A stretch of DNA of 8,862 nucleotides from assembly GCA_014728565.1 (NCBI GenBank), contig WJLK01000092.1, positions 1-8,862 of the forward strand. Reading direction: 5' to 3'. Every line of letters starts with the position of its first letter. Within the stretch, counting starts at the first letter, position 1. Origin of the DNA: Candidatus Pacearchaeota archaeon (GTDB taxonomy: Archaea; Nanobdellota; Nanobdellia; Pacearchaeales; GW2011-AR1). Positions 1 through 6,472 of the stretch are shown piece by piece. The notes beneath the pieces are model-generated. The model was given only the letters and a program-made list of their open reading frames with translations, made no database searches and was not told the DNA's origin. The translations under genes and the position numbers were made by a program.

Positions 1-74
1 CTGAAGAAGCTTGTCAGGAATCTAGTGAAGAACCTGTTTCTAAGAACTGTGAAGAATCTCCAGAAGAAATATAA
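1..74 (+). CDS. C-terminal end of a plus-strand gene with an acidic tail (partial)
   Basis: The first full codon starts at base 3 and the frame runs to TAA at 72-74, reading EEACQESSEEPVSKNCEESPEEI. The tail is rich in Glu and Ser and has two cysteines. Frame 2 is broken by early stops, and frame 1 gives a less plausible Lys/Leu/Asn-rich tail. The codons are dominated by GAA, TCT and AGT, which fits an acidic disordered C-terminus. It converges with the minus-strand gene ending at 107, with 32 AT-rich bases between. The body of the gene is outside the window, so no function can be given. An alternative is that this is non-coding and the open frame is chance. Confidence 0.4.
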   Translation, partial: EEACQESSEEPVSKNCEESPEEI

Positions 75-106
75 AATAATATTTATAAATTTAAATCAAA
101 ATATCT

Positions 107-418
107 CTAAACCCTATAACTAAAAAAATCTTTTCTATATTTTTTAAACCACATTAAAGAACCAACAGAAACAAAAAAGGATAGACTTACAATAATAATC
201 ATTCCAATAATATCACCAAAACTTATTCCAGAACTTCCATTAAAGGATCTTACTGCCATCTCTATTAAAAAATAAAGTGATACTATAAATCCTACAACAC
301 AAATACTTCCAAAAAAAACAACAGAATTCTGAAGAGTCATCTGCCTGACAATTTCTCTTCTTAAATCTCTTCTTTTCTCTTTTATAATCTCATCAGAACT
401 TTTGAAATTCCCTGCCAT
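107..418 (-). CDS. Small membrane protein with two predicted transmembrane helices
   Basis: This gene encodes 103 residues. A charged N-terminus rich in Lys, Arg and Glu (about residues 8-26) is followed by two hydrophobic stretches (about 33-55 and 68-91) separated by a short Gly/Ser/Asn loop (59-66). A basic KKYRK segment follows the second stretch. The positive charges on both outer ends suggest that both termini face the cytoplasm. I do not recognise a family. The ATG at 418 lies only 9 bases after the stop of the large secreted-protein gene, so it is probably the last gene of a three-gene minus-strand operon. A role at the cell envelope is inferred from topology and neighbours only. Confidence 0.75.
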   Translation of the reverse strand: MAGNFKSSDEIIKEKRRDLRREIVRQMTLQNSVVFFGSICVVGFIVSLYFLIEMAVRSFNGSSGISFGDIIGMIIIVSLSFFVSVGSLMWFKKYRKDFFSYRV

Positions 419-427
419 TATAAAACC

Positions 428-2245
428 TTAAGGATTTAAACCAGGATCACCTAACCATTTTCTTACATACCACCAAGAAGATTCTCCAATCCATCTATAA
501 GCCCTAGGAGCATTTACACCTATATACCAAAGTTTCCTAGGCATATCATTAAGAGATGTAGGAACAGACGGCTGTTCACCTATCATATCAGGAGGTGCAG
601 GAGGTGCAACATGAACTAAGAACTTATCAAATTCTAAAAGATCTTCAGGAGGATTTTTTCTATACATTTTAAATAATTCTGAATGTTCCTCTGATTCATC
701 CAATACTCTTCTTTTGCCATCAGATAAAGCAGGATAATTAGGAACATAATACAAAGTTCCTCCTGGTTGCACTATTCCCTCTCTTATATTAGCCATTAAA
801 AGGGAATCCTGAAATTCATCAAACTTAGGAACCATAGAATTATAACCAAAAGGTTTTTCTCCACTCTCTATTGCTCTTTTTGCATCTATTAAACTGTGTT
901 TTTCAATAAACTTAAATCTGGAATTCTCAGGATCCGGAGAATAAAAACTCCCATCTCCCGCAATAAGATACAACTCACCATCTCTCAGGTAATATGCATT
1001 TTTTCCAGAAACTCCTCCTTTATCTATTATAATAGCCTCACCAGCAGCAGTTATAAAGATCTCATCAAATTCACTGGCAATTGCTAATTCTATTTTTTTG
1101 CCTTCTAACTCAACTCCATAAGACTTCAAATAAGAATCTAATTTCTGAAAATATTTTCCAGTTTTAACATAATCTTCTGATTCAACAACACCCAAATCCT
1201 GATAATTTATTTTCAGAGAATCCTCACTACTAGGATATTTATACTCAATTCCTGGTAAGGCAGTTATATCTCCCTTTCCAGTATAACTACCCTCTGAAAA
1301 ACTTAAAGTATTTCCTTCCTCATCTTTTATAACAACAGAATTTGAAGTTCCATCTATATCACCTATAAAAAATCTCTCAACATTTTCATTATGAACAGTA
1401 ACTTCAATATCTTCTTTCAGAGAATTTATCTCAACCAAACCCTTACTCTCCCTAATATAAGCTGCTCCTTTTTCAGTAACTCTCAAATCAGTTATAAATT
1501 CAACATCCTCATCTACATCATATGTAACTGATTTTTTATCATCACTAAAAGAGGAATATTTGATTCCTTTTTTAAGGATTTTTCTTTCATTTTCTTTTAC
1601 AATTTCTCCATCAAAGCTTGAGATAGTATCTCCATTTTCATCTTTTTCAGTAACCCCATTTCCTTTAATAGATACTCTATCCTCATCAACAGTTATTATA
1701 AAGAGATCTTCCTCATTAGCACCTGAACCTAAAACTCCGTTAGCATAATATTCATTTCCACTAACTCGAGAATACCAGCCACTAGAACTTACACTTCCAT
1801 CATCAAGTTTCTGGACCTCTCCTGTCAAAACAACATCCTCTTTAACAATTAATCCTTCCTTTGAAACTTTTGTTCCTGAAAAATCAGAAATCTTAAAACT
1901 AGTAGAAAGCTCACCTTTTAAATCTACAACATCTCCATCAAAACTTTCAACAACAGCTCCTCTGTCCTCAATTCCATAATTCTCAAACCATTCTTTCTTA
2001 ATGTCTTGATTCTCATTTAAAATAGAGATATCCTCTTTTATTCTTCTATTGAGCTCCTCCAAAACTTCCTTATCATCCAGTGATTCAGGATCTGAATTTA
2101 TTCCACTCACTAAAATAAAACTTGGAAAATCCTTTAATTCCTGAGAAGAACACTGTGAAAGACTTTCAGGACAGTCCTGTGCTGATACACAAAAAATCAT
2201 AAATAACACAGTCACTAATACAAAAACCTCTTTTCTTAATTTCAT
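428..2245 (-). CDS. Large secreted or surface protein with Sec signal peptide, function unknown
   Basis: With the ATG at 2245 the product has 605 residues. MKLRKE is followed by a hydrophobic core and a V-S-A|Q site after about residue 22, a classic Sec signal peptide. This start makes an ATGA overlap with the upstream stop, so I prefer it. The next ATG upstream, at 2251, would add only two residues. The mature protein begins with a Cys pair (about 25 and 33), then has a long stretch (about 95-330) of alternating hydrophobic and D/E/K/S/G residues that looks like repetitive beta structure. A more globular part follows. The last 60 residues hold a Pro-rich linker (APPAPPD) and a Trp/Tyr/Arg-rich end. 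No catalytic motif was recognised. Its neighbours suggest it is exported and works at the surface. It could be a passive surface protein or a divergent enzyme. Confidence 0.85.
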   Translation of the reverse strand: MKLRKEVFVLVTVLFMIFCVSAQDCPESLSQCSSQELKDFPSFILVSGINSDPESLDDKEVLEELNRRIKEDISILNENQDIKKEWFENYGIEDRGAVVESFDGDVVDLKGELSTSFKISDFSGTKVSKEGLIVKEDVVLTGEVQKLDDGSVSSSGWYSRVSGNEYYANGVLGSGANEEDLFIITVDEDRVSIKGNGVTEKDENGDTISSFDGEIVKENERKILKKGIKYSSFSDDKKSVTYDVDEDVEFITDLRVTEKGAAYIRESKGLVEINSLKEDIEVTVHNENVERFFIGDIDGTSNSVVIKDEEGNTLSFSEGSYTGKGDITALPGIEYKYPSSEDSLKINYQDLGVVESEDYVKTGKYFQKLDSYLKSYGVELEGKKIELAIASEFDEIFITAAGEAIIIDKGGVSGKNAYYLRDGELYLIAGDGSFYSPDPENSRFKFIEKHSLIDAKRAIESGEKPFGYNSMVPKFDEFQDSLLMANIREGIVQPGGTLYYVPNYPALSDGKRRVLDESEEHSELFKMYRKNPPEDLLEFDKFLVHVAPPAPPDMIGEQPSVPTSLNDMPRKLWYIGVNAPRAYRWIGESSWWYVRKWLGDPGLNP

Positions 2246-2985
2246 TTCCATTGATAACTAAAAACAAAAGGATATATAAAATAATCGCTGTCTCCTTTTT
2301 CAAACATCAGCACATAAACAACATCACTCTGTTCCTCATCATATATAACCTCAAAACTGAAATTATTTTCATGAGATAATTTAGTAATAAAACCAAGAGG
2401 CATTTCATTCGGAGTTTTTTTCTGTTCCTCAACAATCATTTCAGAAAATTTATAAGCTCTTCCCAAATCACTGTAAATCTCTGAAGAAAAACTCTCTAAA
2501 CTGAAGGAATCTGATCCTTTTTTTATTGTCACAGGATAGTAAACCTCTGCTATAACTCTATCATCTAATATCTCAACTTCAGAAGAAATACTCCCAAATT
2601 CAACATTATACCCTAACTCCTCTAAACCTTTAAGATTTTCAATACAATTAGGAAAACTGCTGTCGATAAAACTAGATAATTCACCTTCTATATCCTCAAT
2701 ACTTGGGATATGGCTTTTTTCACCATGCCAGTAATAAGGAATATTAAGATAAAGATAATCCTTGCTTAATTCAGGAGGATAATCATAACCTCCCTGCAGT
2801 GAAACAACAAAAATAGCATTTTCTAGAGTATAATCAACACAAGAACCAATATAAGAATGAATCAGCTCAACATCTCTATCAGAGTCAGTCTTAATATTTC
2901 TACTAGGTAAAAAATAAACTAGAATAATTAAAAATATAACTATTGCTATAAAGACAAATACAGCTAACTGACCTCTTTTATTCAT
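2242..2985 (-). CDS. Class III signal-peptide (archaeal pilin-like) membrane-anchored protein
   Basis: This gene encodes 247 residues beginning MNKRGQLAVF, followed by about 20 strongly hydrophobic residues (7-26). A basic patch plus Gly immediately before Gln and the hydrophobic helix matches archaeal class III signal peptides, which are cut after the Gly by prepilin-type peptidases. The ectodomain carries two cysteines (about 49 and 114) that could form a disulfide, a CVDYTLENA..LQGGY segment and an IPYYW motif. This general pattern recurs, as far as I recall, in uncharacterised proteins of DPANN archaea. It is longer than a typical pilin (often 70-150 residues), so a minor pilin or a single-pass anchored surface protein is more likely than a main filament subunit. 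Its stop overlaps the next gene's preferred ATG as ATGA, which suggests coupled translation. Confidence 0.85.
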   Translation of the reverse strand: MNKRGQLAVFVFIAIVIFLIILVYFLPSRNIKTDSDRDVELIHSYIGSCVDYTLENAIFVVSLQGGYDYPPELSKDYLYLNIPYYWHGEKSHIPSIEDIEGELSSFIDSSFPNCIENLKGLEELGYNVEFGSISSEVEILDDRVIAEVYYPVTIKKGSDSFSLESFSSEIYSDLGRAYKFSEMIVEEQKKTPNEMPLGFITKLSHENNFSFEVIYDEEQSDVVYVLMFEKGDSDYFIYPFVFSYQWK

Positions 2986-3004
2986 TTAAGAATTAAATAA
3001 ACTG

Positions 3005-3015
3005 TTATTAAAAAA
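3005..3015 (-). promoter_or_regulatory. Possible TATA element for the three-gene envelope operon
   Basis: On the minus strand TTTTTTAATAA lies about 20-30 bases before the ATG at 2985, the spacing expected for a leaderless archaeal transcript. No purine-rich BRE is evident. The symmetrical TTTATAAA at 3044-3051 could also serve this strand, and would then leave a leader of about 37 bases. Confidence 0.35.
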
Positions 3016-3043
3016 TTACTGTAACTACTAAAAAATAAATAAA

Positions 3044-3051
3044 TTTATAAA
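3044..3051 (+). promoter_or_regulatory. TATA box for the small zinc-ribbon gene
   Basis: TTTATAAA is centred 25-26 bases before the ATG at 3073, so the predicted transcription start falls at the start codon (leaderless mRNA). The octamer is its own reverse complement and sits in the 87-base divergent gap, so it could also drive transcription leftwards. Confidence 0.6.
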
Positions 3052-3072
3052 GATTGAAATATTTTTAAAAAT

Positions 3073-3234
3073 ATGGAAAAACATATCCATAAACTGCCTG
3101 GAACTTTTGATGATGTAGAAGTTAAGTGTCCGAAATGTAAAAGCAAAAAGGTGATTGCTGAATTAAAAGATAACAATTTTTACAGTGTTATTGAATGTAA
3201 AGAATGTGGTTATAAAAAAAAGAAAAAAGACTGA
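3073..3234 (+). CDS. Small zinc-ribbon protein, 53 residues
   Basis: The ATG at 3073 opens a 53-residue frame ending with TGA at 3232-3234. It contains C19-P-K-C22 and C42-K-E-C45-G-Y, the two knuckles of a zinc ribbon separated by 19 residues, and it ends in a Lys-rich KKKKKD tail. Such single-ribbon proteins usually bind nucleic acid or act as small adaptor modules. The basic tail favours nucleic-acid binding, but the target is unknown. The start is supported by a TATA box about 25 bases upstream and no other in-frame ATG nearby. The stop codon abuts, with no spacer, the last base of the convergent Cdc48 gene. Codon use (AAA, GAA, TGT) matches its neighbours. Confidence 0.8.
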   Translation: MEKHIHKLPGTFDDVEVKCPKCKSKKVIAELKDNNFYSVIECKECGYKKKKKD

Positions 3235-5781
3235 TTAACCTAGATAACTAACAGGAGCAGCTTCTAATGCTGCTTTAGCAGACCTTAAATAATTCTCTTC
3301 TATTTTTTTATATTTCTCCATATCACCCTTGCTGACAGAAGACCTGACTTTTTTCAAAGCTTCTTCAAAATGTTTCATGTAAACACTCTTGTTTTGTATG
3401 TTTTCTCTTAAAGAGAGCATTGCAGCTTCTCTGACAAGAGACTCAATATCAGCTCCAACATAATCCTCTGTTCTTTCAACAAGTTTCTCAATATCAACAT
3501 CTTTTGTTAGAGGCATATTTTTTGTATGTATTCTAAAAATATTCTCTCTTTCTTTTTTATTAGGAGAGCTTACTAACAAAAGCCTGTCAAATCTTCCTGG
3601 ACGAAGCAGTGCACTATCAAGCATATCAGGCCTGTTTGTAGCTCCAATAACAATAACATTTGATAAATCCTCTATACCATCCATTTCTGACAATAACTGA
3701 TTAAGGACTCTCTCAGTAACTCTGGTTCCATGCTCCATGCCTCTCTTAGAAGCTAGAGCATCAATCTCATCAAAAAACACAATACACGGGCTAACCTGTC
3801 TTGCTCTCTCAAAAACTTTTCTTATACCCTCTTCAGATTTTCCAACCCACATACTCAACAAAGAAGGTCCTTTAATCTGGATAAAATTAGCTTCGCTTTC
3901 CTTAGCAACAGCCTTTGCTAACAAGGTCTTTCCAGTTCCAGGAGGACCGTAAAGCAAAATACCTTTGGGAGGTCTTATTCCCATTCTTCTAAAAGATTGA
4001 GGATATTTCAGGGGCCACTCAATAGCCTCTTTTAACTCCTGCTTAATATCAGTTAACCCTCCTACATCCATCCACCCAATATTTGGTGTCTCAACAAGAA
4101 CTTCTCTCATTGCACTCGGTCTTACAACCTTCAGAGCCTCACTAAAATCCCTGTGACTAACCTTTAAATCTTTTAAAATTTCCTCAGGTATCTCCTCATT
4201 TTCTGTTAGCTCTAACTTCGGCAAATATTTCCTTAAAACAACCATTGCTGCTTCTTTTGCCAGAGCATTTAAATCTGCTCCCACAAAACCATGAGTCTTA
4301 GAAGCAATCTCATCAATCATTTCTTCAACTAAAACAGAATTAAGCTCATCCCTGTCACGATGAGTTAGTTTGCTAACAGCATTTTCATTTTTTTTCTCAT
4401 CATCATTCAAAACCTCAAAAATAGGCAGCAGTTTATTTAAATTATCCTCTTTTGTCTTAATATCTCTTTTCATGTCATTTAACCTATTTTTATCTTTTGT
4501 TCTCTTTAAATCCAAATTTAATTCTCTAATCTTATTTTTTAAAAGATTTATTTTATTAGAAACATAAGATTTCCTAATTGGAGGTATAAGTGGCATTCCT
4601 CTTGTATGTATCTTTAGTATCTGAACTCTTCCTCTCTTATCAGGAGCTCTTATTTCTAACTCTCTATCAAATCTTCCAGGTCTTCTTAATGCAGGATCAA
4701 TAGAGTTAAGTCTGTTTGTAGCTCCAATAACAACAACCTTTCCTCTCGACTGTAAGCCATCCATCATTGTTAATAATTGTGAAACAACTCTTCTCTCAAC
4801 CTCTCCTCCAGAATCCTCTCTCTTAGGAGCAATAGCATCTAACTCATCTATAAAAATTACTGAAGGTGAATTTTTTTCTGCTTCCTCAAAAAGATCTCTT
4901 AATTTTTTTTCACTTTCTCCATAAAACTTGCTCATTATCTCAGGTCCATTAAGTAGTAAGAAATTTGCATCACTCTCATTAGCAACAGCCTTTGCTAACA
5001 ATGTCTTTCCAGTTCCAGGAGGACCATGCAGTAAAACTCCTTTAGGAGGTTCAATTCCAAGTGTCTCAAAAACTTCCGGATGTTTTAAAGGAACCTCGAC
5101 CATCTCTCTGATTTTCTTAACCTCCTCTGTTAATCCTCCTATATCTTCATAAGTCACATCTGGAACACTCTCTTCTGAAACTTCAATAGACTTATTACTT
5201 GAAATTATCTCTGTATTTTCAGTTATAATGCAGGGTTTATTAGGACTAACACTGACTATAACAAATCTTATCTGCTGCATTGCTCCACCAAAATTTCCAA
5301 ATCCCATGTTCCCAAACATCTCATTAAGATTTCCAAAAATATCATCCATTCCAGTATCATCACCCATAATATCCTTTCTTCTATGAACACCACCAAGAAC
5401 AACAATATCTCCTTTAACAACAGTTCTTCCTAATAAACCAGGCTTCAAATCACCCTGAACTCTAATCCCTCTCTGTGCAGGAGCAATAGTTACTTTTTTA
5501 GCTTCTTTAACATCAGCTTTTGTTACTGTGATGTTCTCAGAAACACCTGTTCTTGCGTTTTTTCTTATGATTCCATCAATTCTTATAATCCCCTCTCCAA
5601 CATCAGCAGGATATGCTTTATCAGCAATTGCAACAGTTTCTCTTCCACCTTTGATATTAATGATATCCCCTCTTCTGATTCCCAAACTATTCATAACATC
5701 AAAGTCTATTCTAGCTATGCCCTTATATGCATCATCCTGTAATGCCTCTGCAACACGAAGTTTGATTCCTTTATCTTTCAT
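3235..5781 (-). CDS. cdc48: Cdc48/VAT (p97-like) AAA+ ATPase with two unusual insertions
   Basis: The 848-residue product is a double-ring AAA unfoldase that extracts and unfolds proteins with ATP, often feeding the proteasome. It has an N domain (about 1-190, double-psi barrel start and ENTEI end). D1 follows, with Walker A GPPGTGKT (253-260), pore loop KFYG (285-288), Walker B VIFIDELDA (308-316), GATNR (353-357) and arginine fingers in RRPGRFDR (366-373). D2 has Walker A (612-619), pore loop MWVG, FFDEIDA (669-675), GATNR (713-717) and LRPGRFDR (726-733). Both ATPase sites look intact. It is longer than usual (roughly 730-760 for archaeal homologues, from memory) because of a Gly/Met/Asn-rich insert at about 131-170 and a Lys-rich, likely coiled-coil insert at about 398-488 inside D1. 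The C-terminus SYLG is not a canonical HbYX proteasome tail. Its ATG overlaps the upstream stop as ATGA. Confidence 0.97.
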   Translation of the reverse strand: MKDKGIKLRVAEALQDDAYKGIARIDFDVMNSLGIRRGDIINIKGGRETVAIADKAYPADVGEGIIRIDGIIRKNARTGVSENITVTKADVKEAKKVTIAPAQRGIRVQGDLKPGLLGRTVVKGDIVVLGGVHRRKDIMGDDTGMDDIFGNLNEMFGNMGFGNFGGAMQQIRFVIVSVSPNKPCIITENTEIISSNKSIEVSEESVPDVTYEDIGGLTEEVKKIREMVEVPLKHPEVFETLGIEPPKGVLLHGPPGTGKTLLAKAVANESDANFLLLNGPEIMSKFYGESEKKLRDLFEEAEKNSPSVIFIDELDAIAPKREDSGGEVERRVVSQLLTMMDGLQSRGKVVVIGATNRLNSIDPALRRPGRFDRELEIRAPDKRGRVQILKIHTRGMPLIPPIRKSYVSNKINLLKNKIRELNLDLKRTKDKNRLNDMKRDIKTKEDNLNKLLPIFEVLNDDEKKNENAVSKLTHRDRDELNSVLVEEMIDEIASKTHGFVGADLNALAKEAAMVVLRKYLPKLELTENEEIPEEILKDLKVSHRDFSEALKVVRPSAMREVLVETPNIGWMDVGGLTDIKQELKEAIEWPLKYPQSFRRMGIRPPKGILLYGPPGTGKTLLAKAVAKESEANFIQIKGPSLLSMWVGKSEEGIRKVFERARQVSPCIVFFDEIDALASKRGMEHGTRVTERVLNQLLSEMDGIEDLSNVIVIGATNRPDMLDSALLRPGRFDRLLLVSSPNKKERENIFRIHTKNMPLTKDVDIEKLVERTEDYVGADIESLVREAAMLSLRENIQNKSVYMKHFEEALKKVRSSVSKGDMEKYKKIEENYLRSAKAALEAAPVSYLG

Positions 5782-6149
5782 TTTAATTGTTCTTTATTGT
5801 CTTTTAATTCATGATTGCCAAAACACAAACTTAATCTTCCAAAATCCTCAAAACATAATTTAACCATATCATTCATAATCTCTTCTTGTTCCATCATAAA
5901 ATTAACAATCTCTTTAGGAATTGAAATTGCATAACTGTTTCCAACAAACCTCATCTTAACATTAAACTCTTTTTTCTTAAGATTCAAAAATTCGTTATAT
6001 TCTTGTTCATCCTTAGGATGGATAATCCTTGAATTGCATTGGGGACATACCACTGCTCTCATTATAAAACCATTGCGAGAAATCTTAGCAGGTTTCATCT
6101 CAGTACTGCATTTTCTGCATAATATTTTGTTATCAAAAATGTCTGCCAT
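5778..6149 (-). CDS. Zinc ribbon plus AbrB/SpoVT-like domain protein, coupled to Cdc48
   Basis: This 123-residue protein has an N-terminal zinc ribbon (C11-R-K-C14 and C35-P-Q-C38), a short helical linker (about 46-60) and a segment at 64-85, VKMRFVGNSYAISIPKEIVN. That segment matches the swapped-hairpin AbrB/SpoVT pattern (VGNS.....IPKEIV). AbrB-type domains usually dimerise and bind DNA, often repressing their own promoter. The ribbon could add nucleic-acid or protein contacts. The stop codon overlaps the Cdc48 start in an ATGA, so the two proteins are probably made together. The partner could therefore be a regulator of the operon or an adaptor for Cdc48. A dyad at the likely promoter about 270 bases upstream fits the regulator idea. 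ATG at 6149 is the only good start before the first Cys pair. Confidence 0.85.
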   Translation of the reverse strand: MADIFDNKILCRKCSTEMKPAKISRNGFIMRAVVCPQCNSRIIHPKDEQEYNEFLNLKKKEFNVKMRFVGNSYAISIPKEIVNFMMEQEEIMNDMVKLCFEDFGRLSLCFGNHELKDNKEQLK

Positions 6150-6208
6150 AGTTTATTTCATTTTTTAACTAATAATCATCTCTATTTTTATTTTAAATTT
6201 CTTTTGGT

Positions 6209-6377
6209 CAAGCTTTTTCTAAAAGCTTGTTTGCTTAAAGACTCAGAAAATTCTTCTTTCCTTGTCTGAATTTTCTGGGCACAAAAATCTTTTGATTTTT
6301 GATGTTTTCTAAATCTTTAATAAACCCTGAAATGCCAGTTTCATACCAAAAAATGATATGGCTTAGCAATTCCAGGG
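6209..6377 (-). repeat. Row of four inverted repeats: structured leader, ncRNA or interspersed element
   Basis: Hairpin 1 is CAAGCTTTT (6209-6217) with AAAAGCTTG (6221-6229), perfect, with a 3-base loop. Hairpin 2 is CAGAAAATTC (6244-6253) with GAATTTTCTG (6268-6277), perfect, with a 14-base loop. Hairpin 3 is CAAAAATC (6282-6289) with GATTTTTG (6294-6301), perfect, with a 4-base loop. Hairpin 4 is long and interrupted: CCCTG (6325-6329) with CAGGG (6373-6377), TGC (6333-6335) with GCA (6366-6368), and CATACCA (6342-6348) with TGATATG (6354-6360, one mismatch). All four lie between the minus-strand promoter and the zinc-ribbon/AbrB-like gene, so they would be in its 5' leader if transcribed from there. 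An untranslated element repeated elsewhere in the genome is the main alternative. Confidence 0.6.
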
Positions 6378-6402
6378 GAAAAGAGGTGTTCAGAATAGGC
6401 AT
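6235..6402 (-). CDS. Doubtful 55-codon reading frame inside the hairpin region
   Basis: ATG at 6402 opens a frame that begins MPILNTSFPLELL and ends in PRKFRQGKKNFLSL before TAA at 6237-6235. It lies about 46 bases downstream of a strong TATA element, leaving a leader of about 20 bases. The codons include CCC, CTG, CTA and AGC, which neighbouring genes use sparingly. Most of the frame is made of hairpin arms, so it may be a chance opening. A second frame (to TAA at 6188) is open for about 42 codons and reads a Lys/Arg-rich segment, but has no start. I regard coding as possible but unproven. Confidence 0.2.
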   Translation of the reverse strand: MPILNTSFPLELLSHIIFWYETGISGFIKDLENIKNQKIFVPRKFRQGKKNFLSL

Positions 6403-6408
6403 AACAAT

Positions 6409-6446
6409 TAGTATATACCTATTGTATATACTACTGATATATACTA
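6409..6446. promoter_or_regulatory. Candidate operator: 10-bp dyad plus third half-site at 13-bp spacing
   Basis: TAGTATATAC (6409-6418) and GTATATACTA (6424-6433) are perfect inverted copies around a 5-base spacer. A third half-site, ATATATACTA (6437-6446), follows exactly 13 bases after the second. The core GTATATAC is itself palindromic. The dyad centre (6421) coincides with the transcription start predicted from the minus-strand TATA at 6445-6452, a place where a bound repressor would block initiation. Confidence 0.55.
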
Positions 6447-6460
6447 TTTAAACTTTTCGG
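6445..6460 (-). promoter_or_regulatory. BRE/TATA promoter on the minus strand
   Basis: Read on the minus strand this is CCGAAAAG followed by TTTAAATA, a purine-rich BRE directly before a TATA box in the archaeal consensus order. The predicted start is near 6423. The first secure downstream gene starts at 6149, which implies a leader of about 270 bases. That is unlike the leaderless arrangement of other genes here. Confidence 0.6.
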
Positions 6461-6472
6461 TGATTTAGTATA

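Larger units (their letters stand above)
6150..6472. other. 323-base stretch without a secure gene: structured leader and promoter
   Basis: Between the zinc-ribbon/AbrB-like gene and the broken gene ending at 6473 I see four hairpins (6209-6377), a 55-codon minus-strand frame that may be chance (6235-6402), a dyad with a third half-site (6409-6446) and a minus-strand BRE/TATA (6445-6460). No tRNA, rRNA or CRISPR unit is visible. Confidence 0.7.

Noticed and set aside
896..1748. Plus-strand frames opposite the 605-residue secreted protein
   Set aside because: They are antisense to a long frame with a clear signal peptide and have no TATA element or motif of their own.
3737..5152. Plus-strand open frames opposite cdc48
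   Set aside because: They are shadows of the AAA domains, with peptides such as FPVPGGP being the antisense of the Walker A motif, and they have no promoter.
6290..6380. Box C/D guide RNA
   Set aside because: TGATGT and CTGA motifs occur on the plus strand, but spacing, order and terminal stem do not match a normal C-D'-C'-D layout.
6150..6472. tRNA or CRISPR repeat array
   Set aside because: No T-loop GGTTCRAAT motif or cloverleaf was seen. The GTATATAC units are only 13 bases apart and diverge, which suits an operator and not a CRISPR array.
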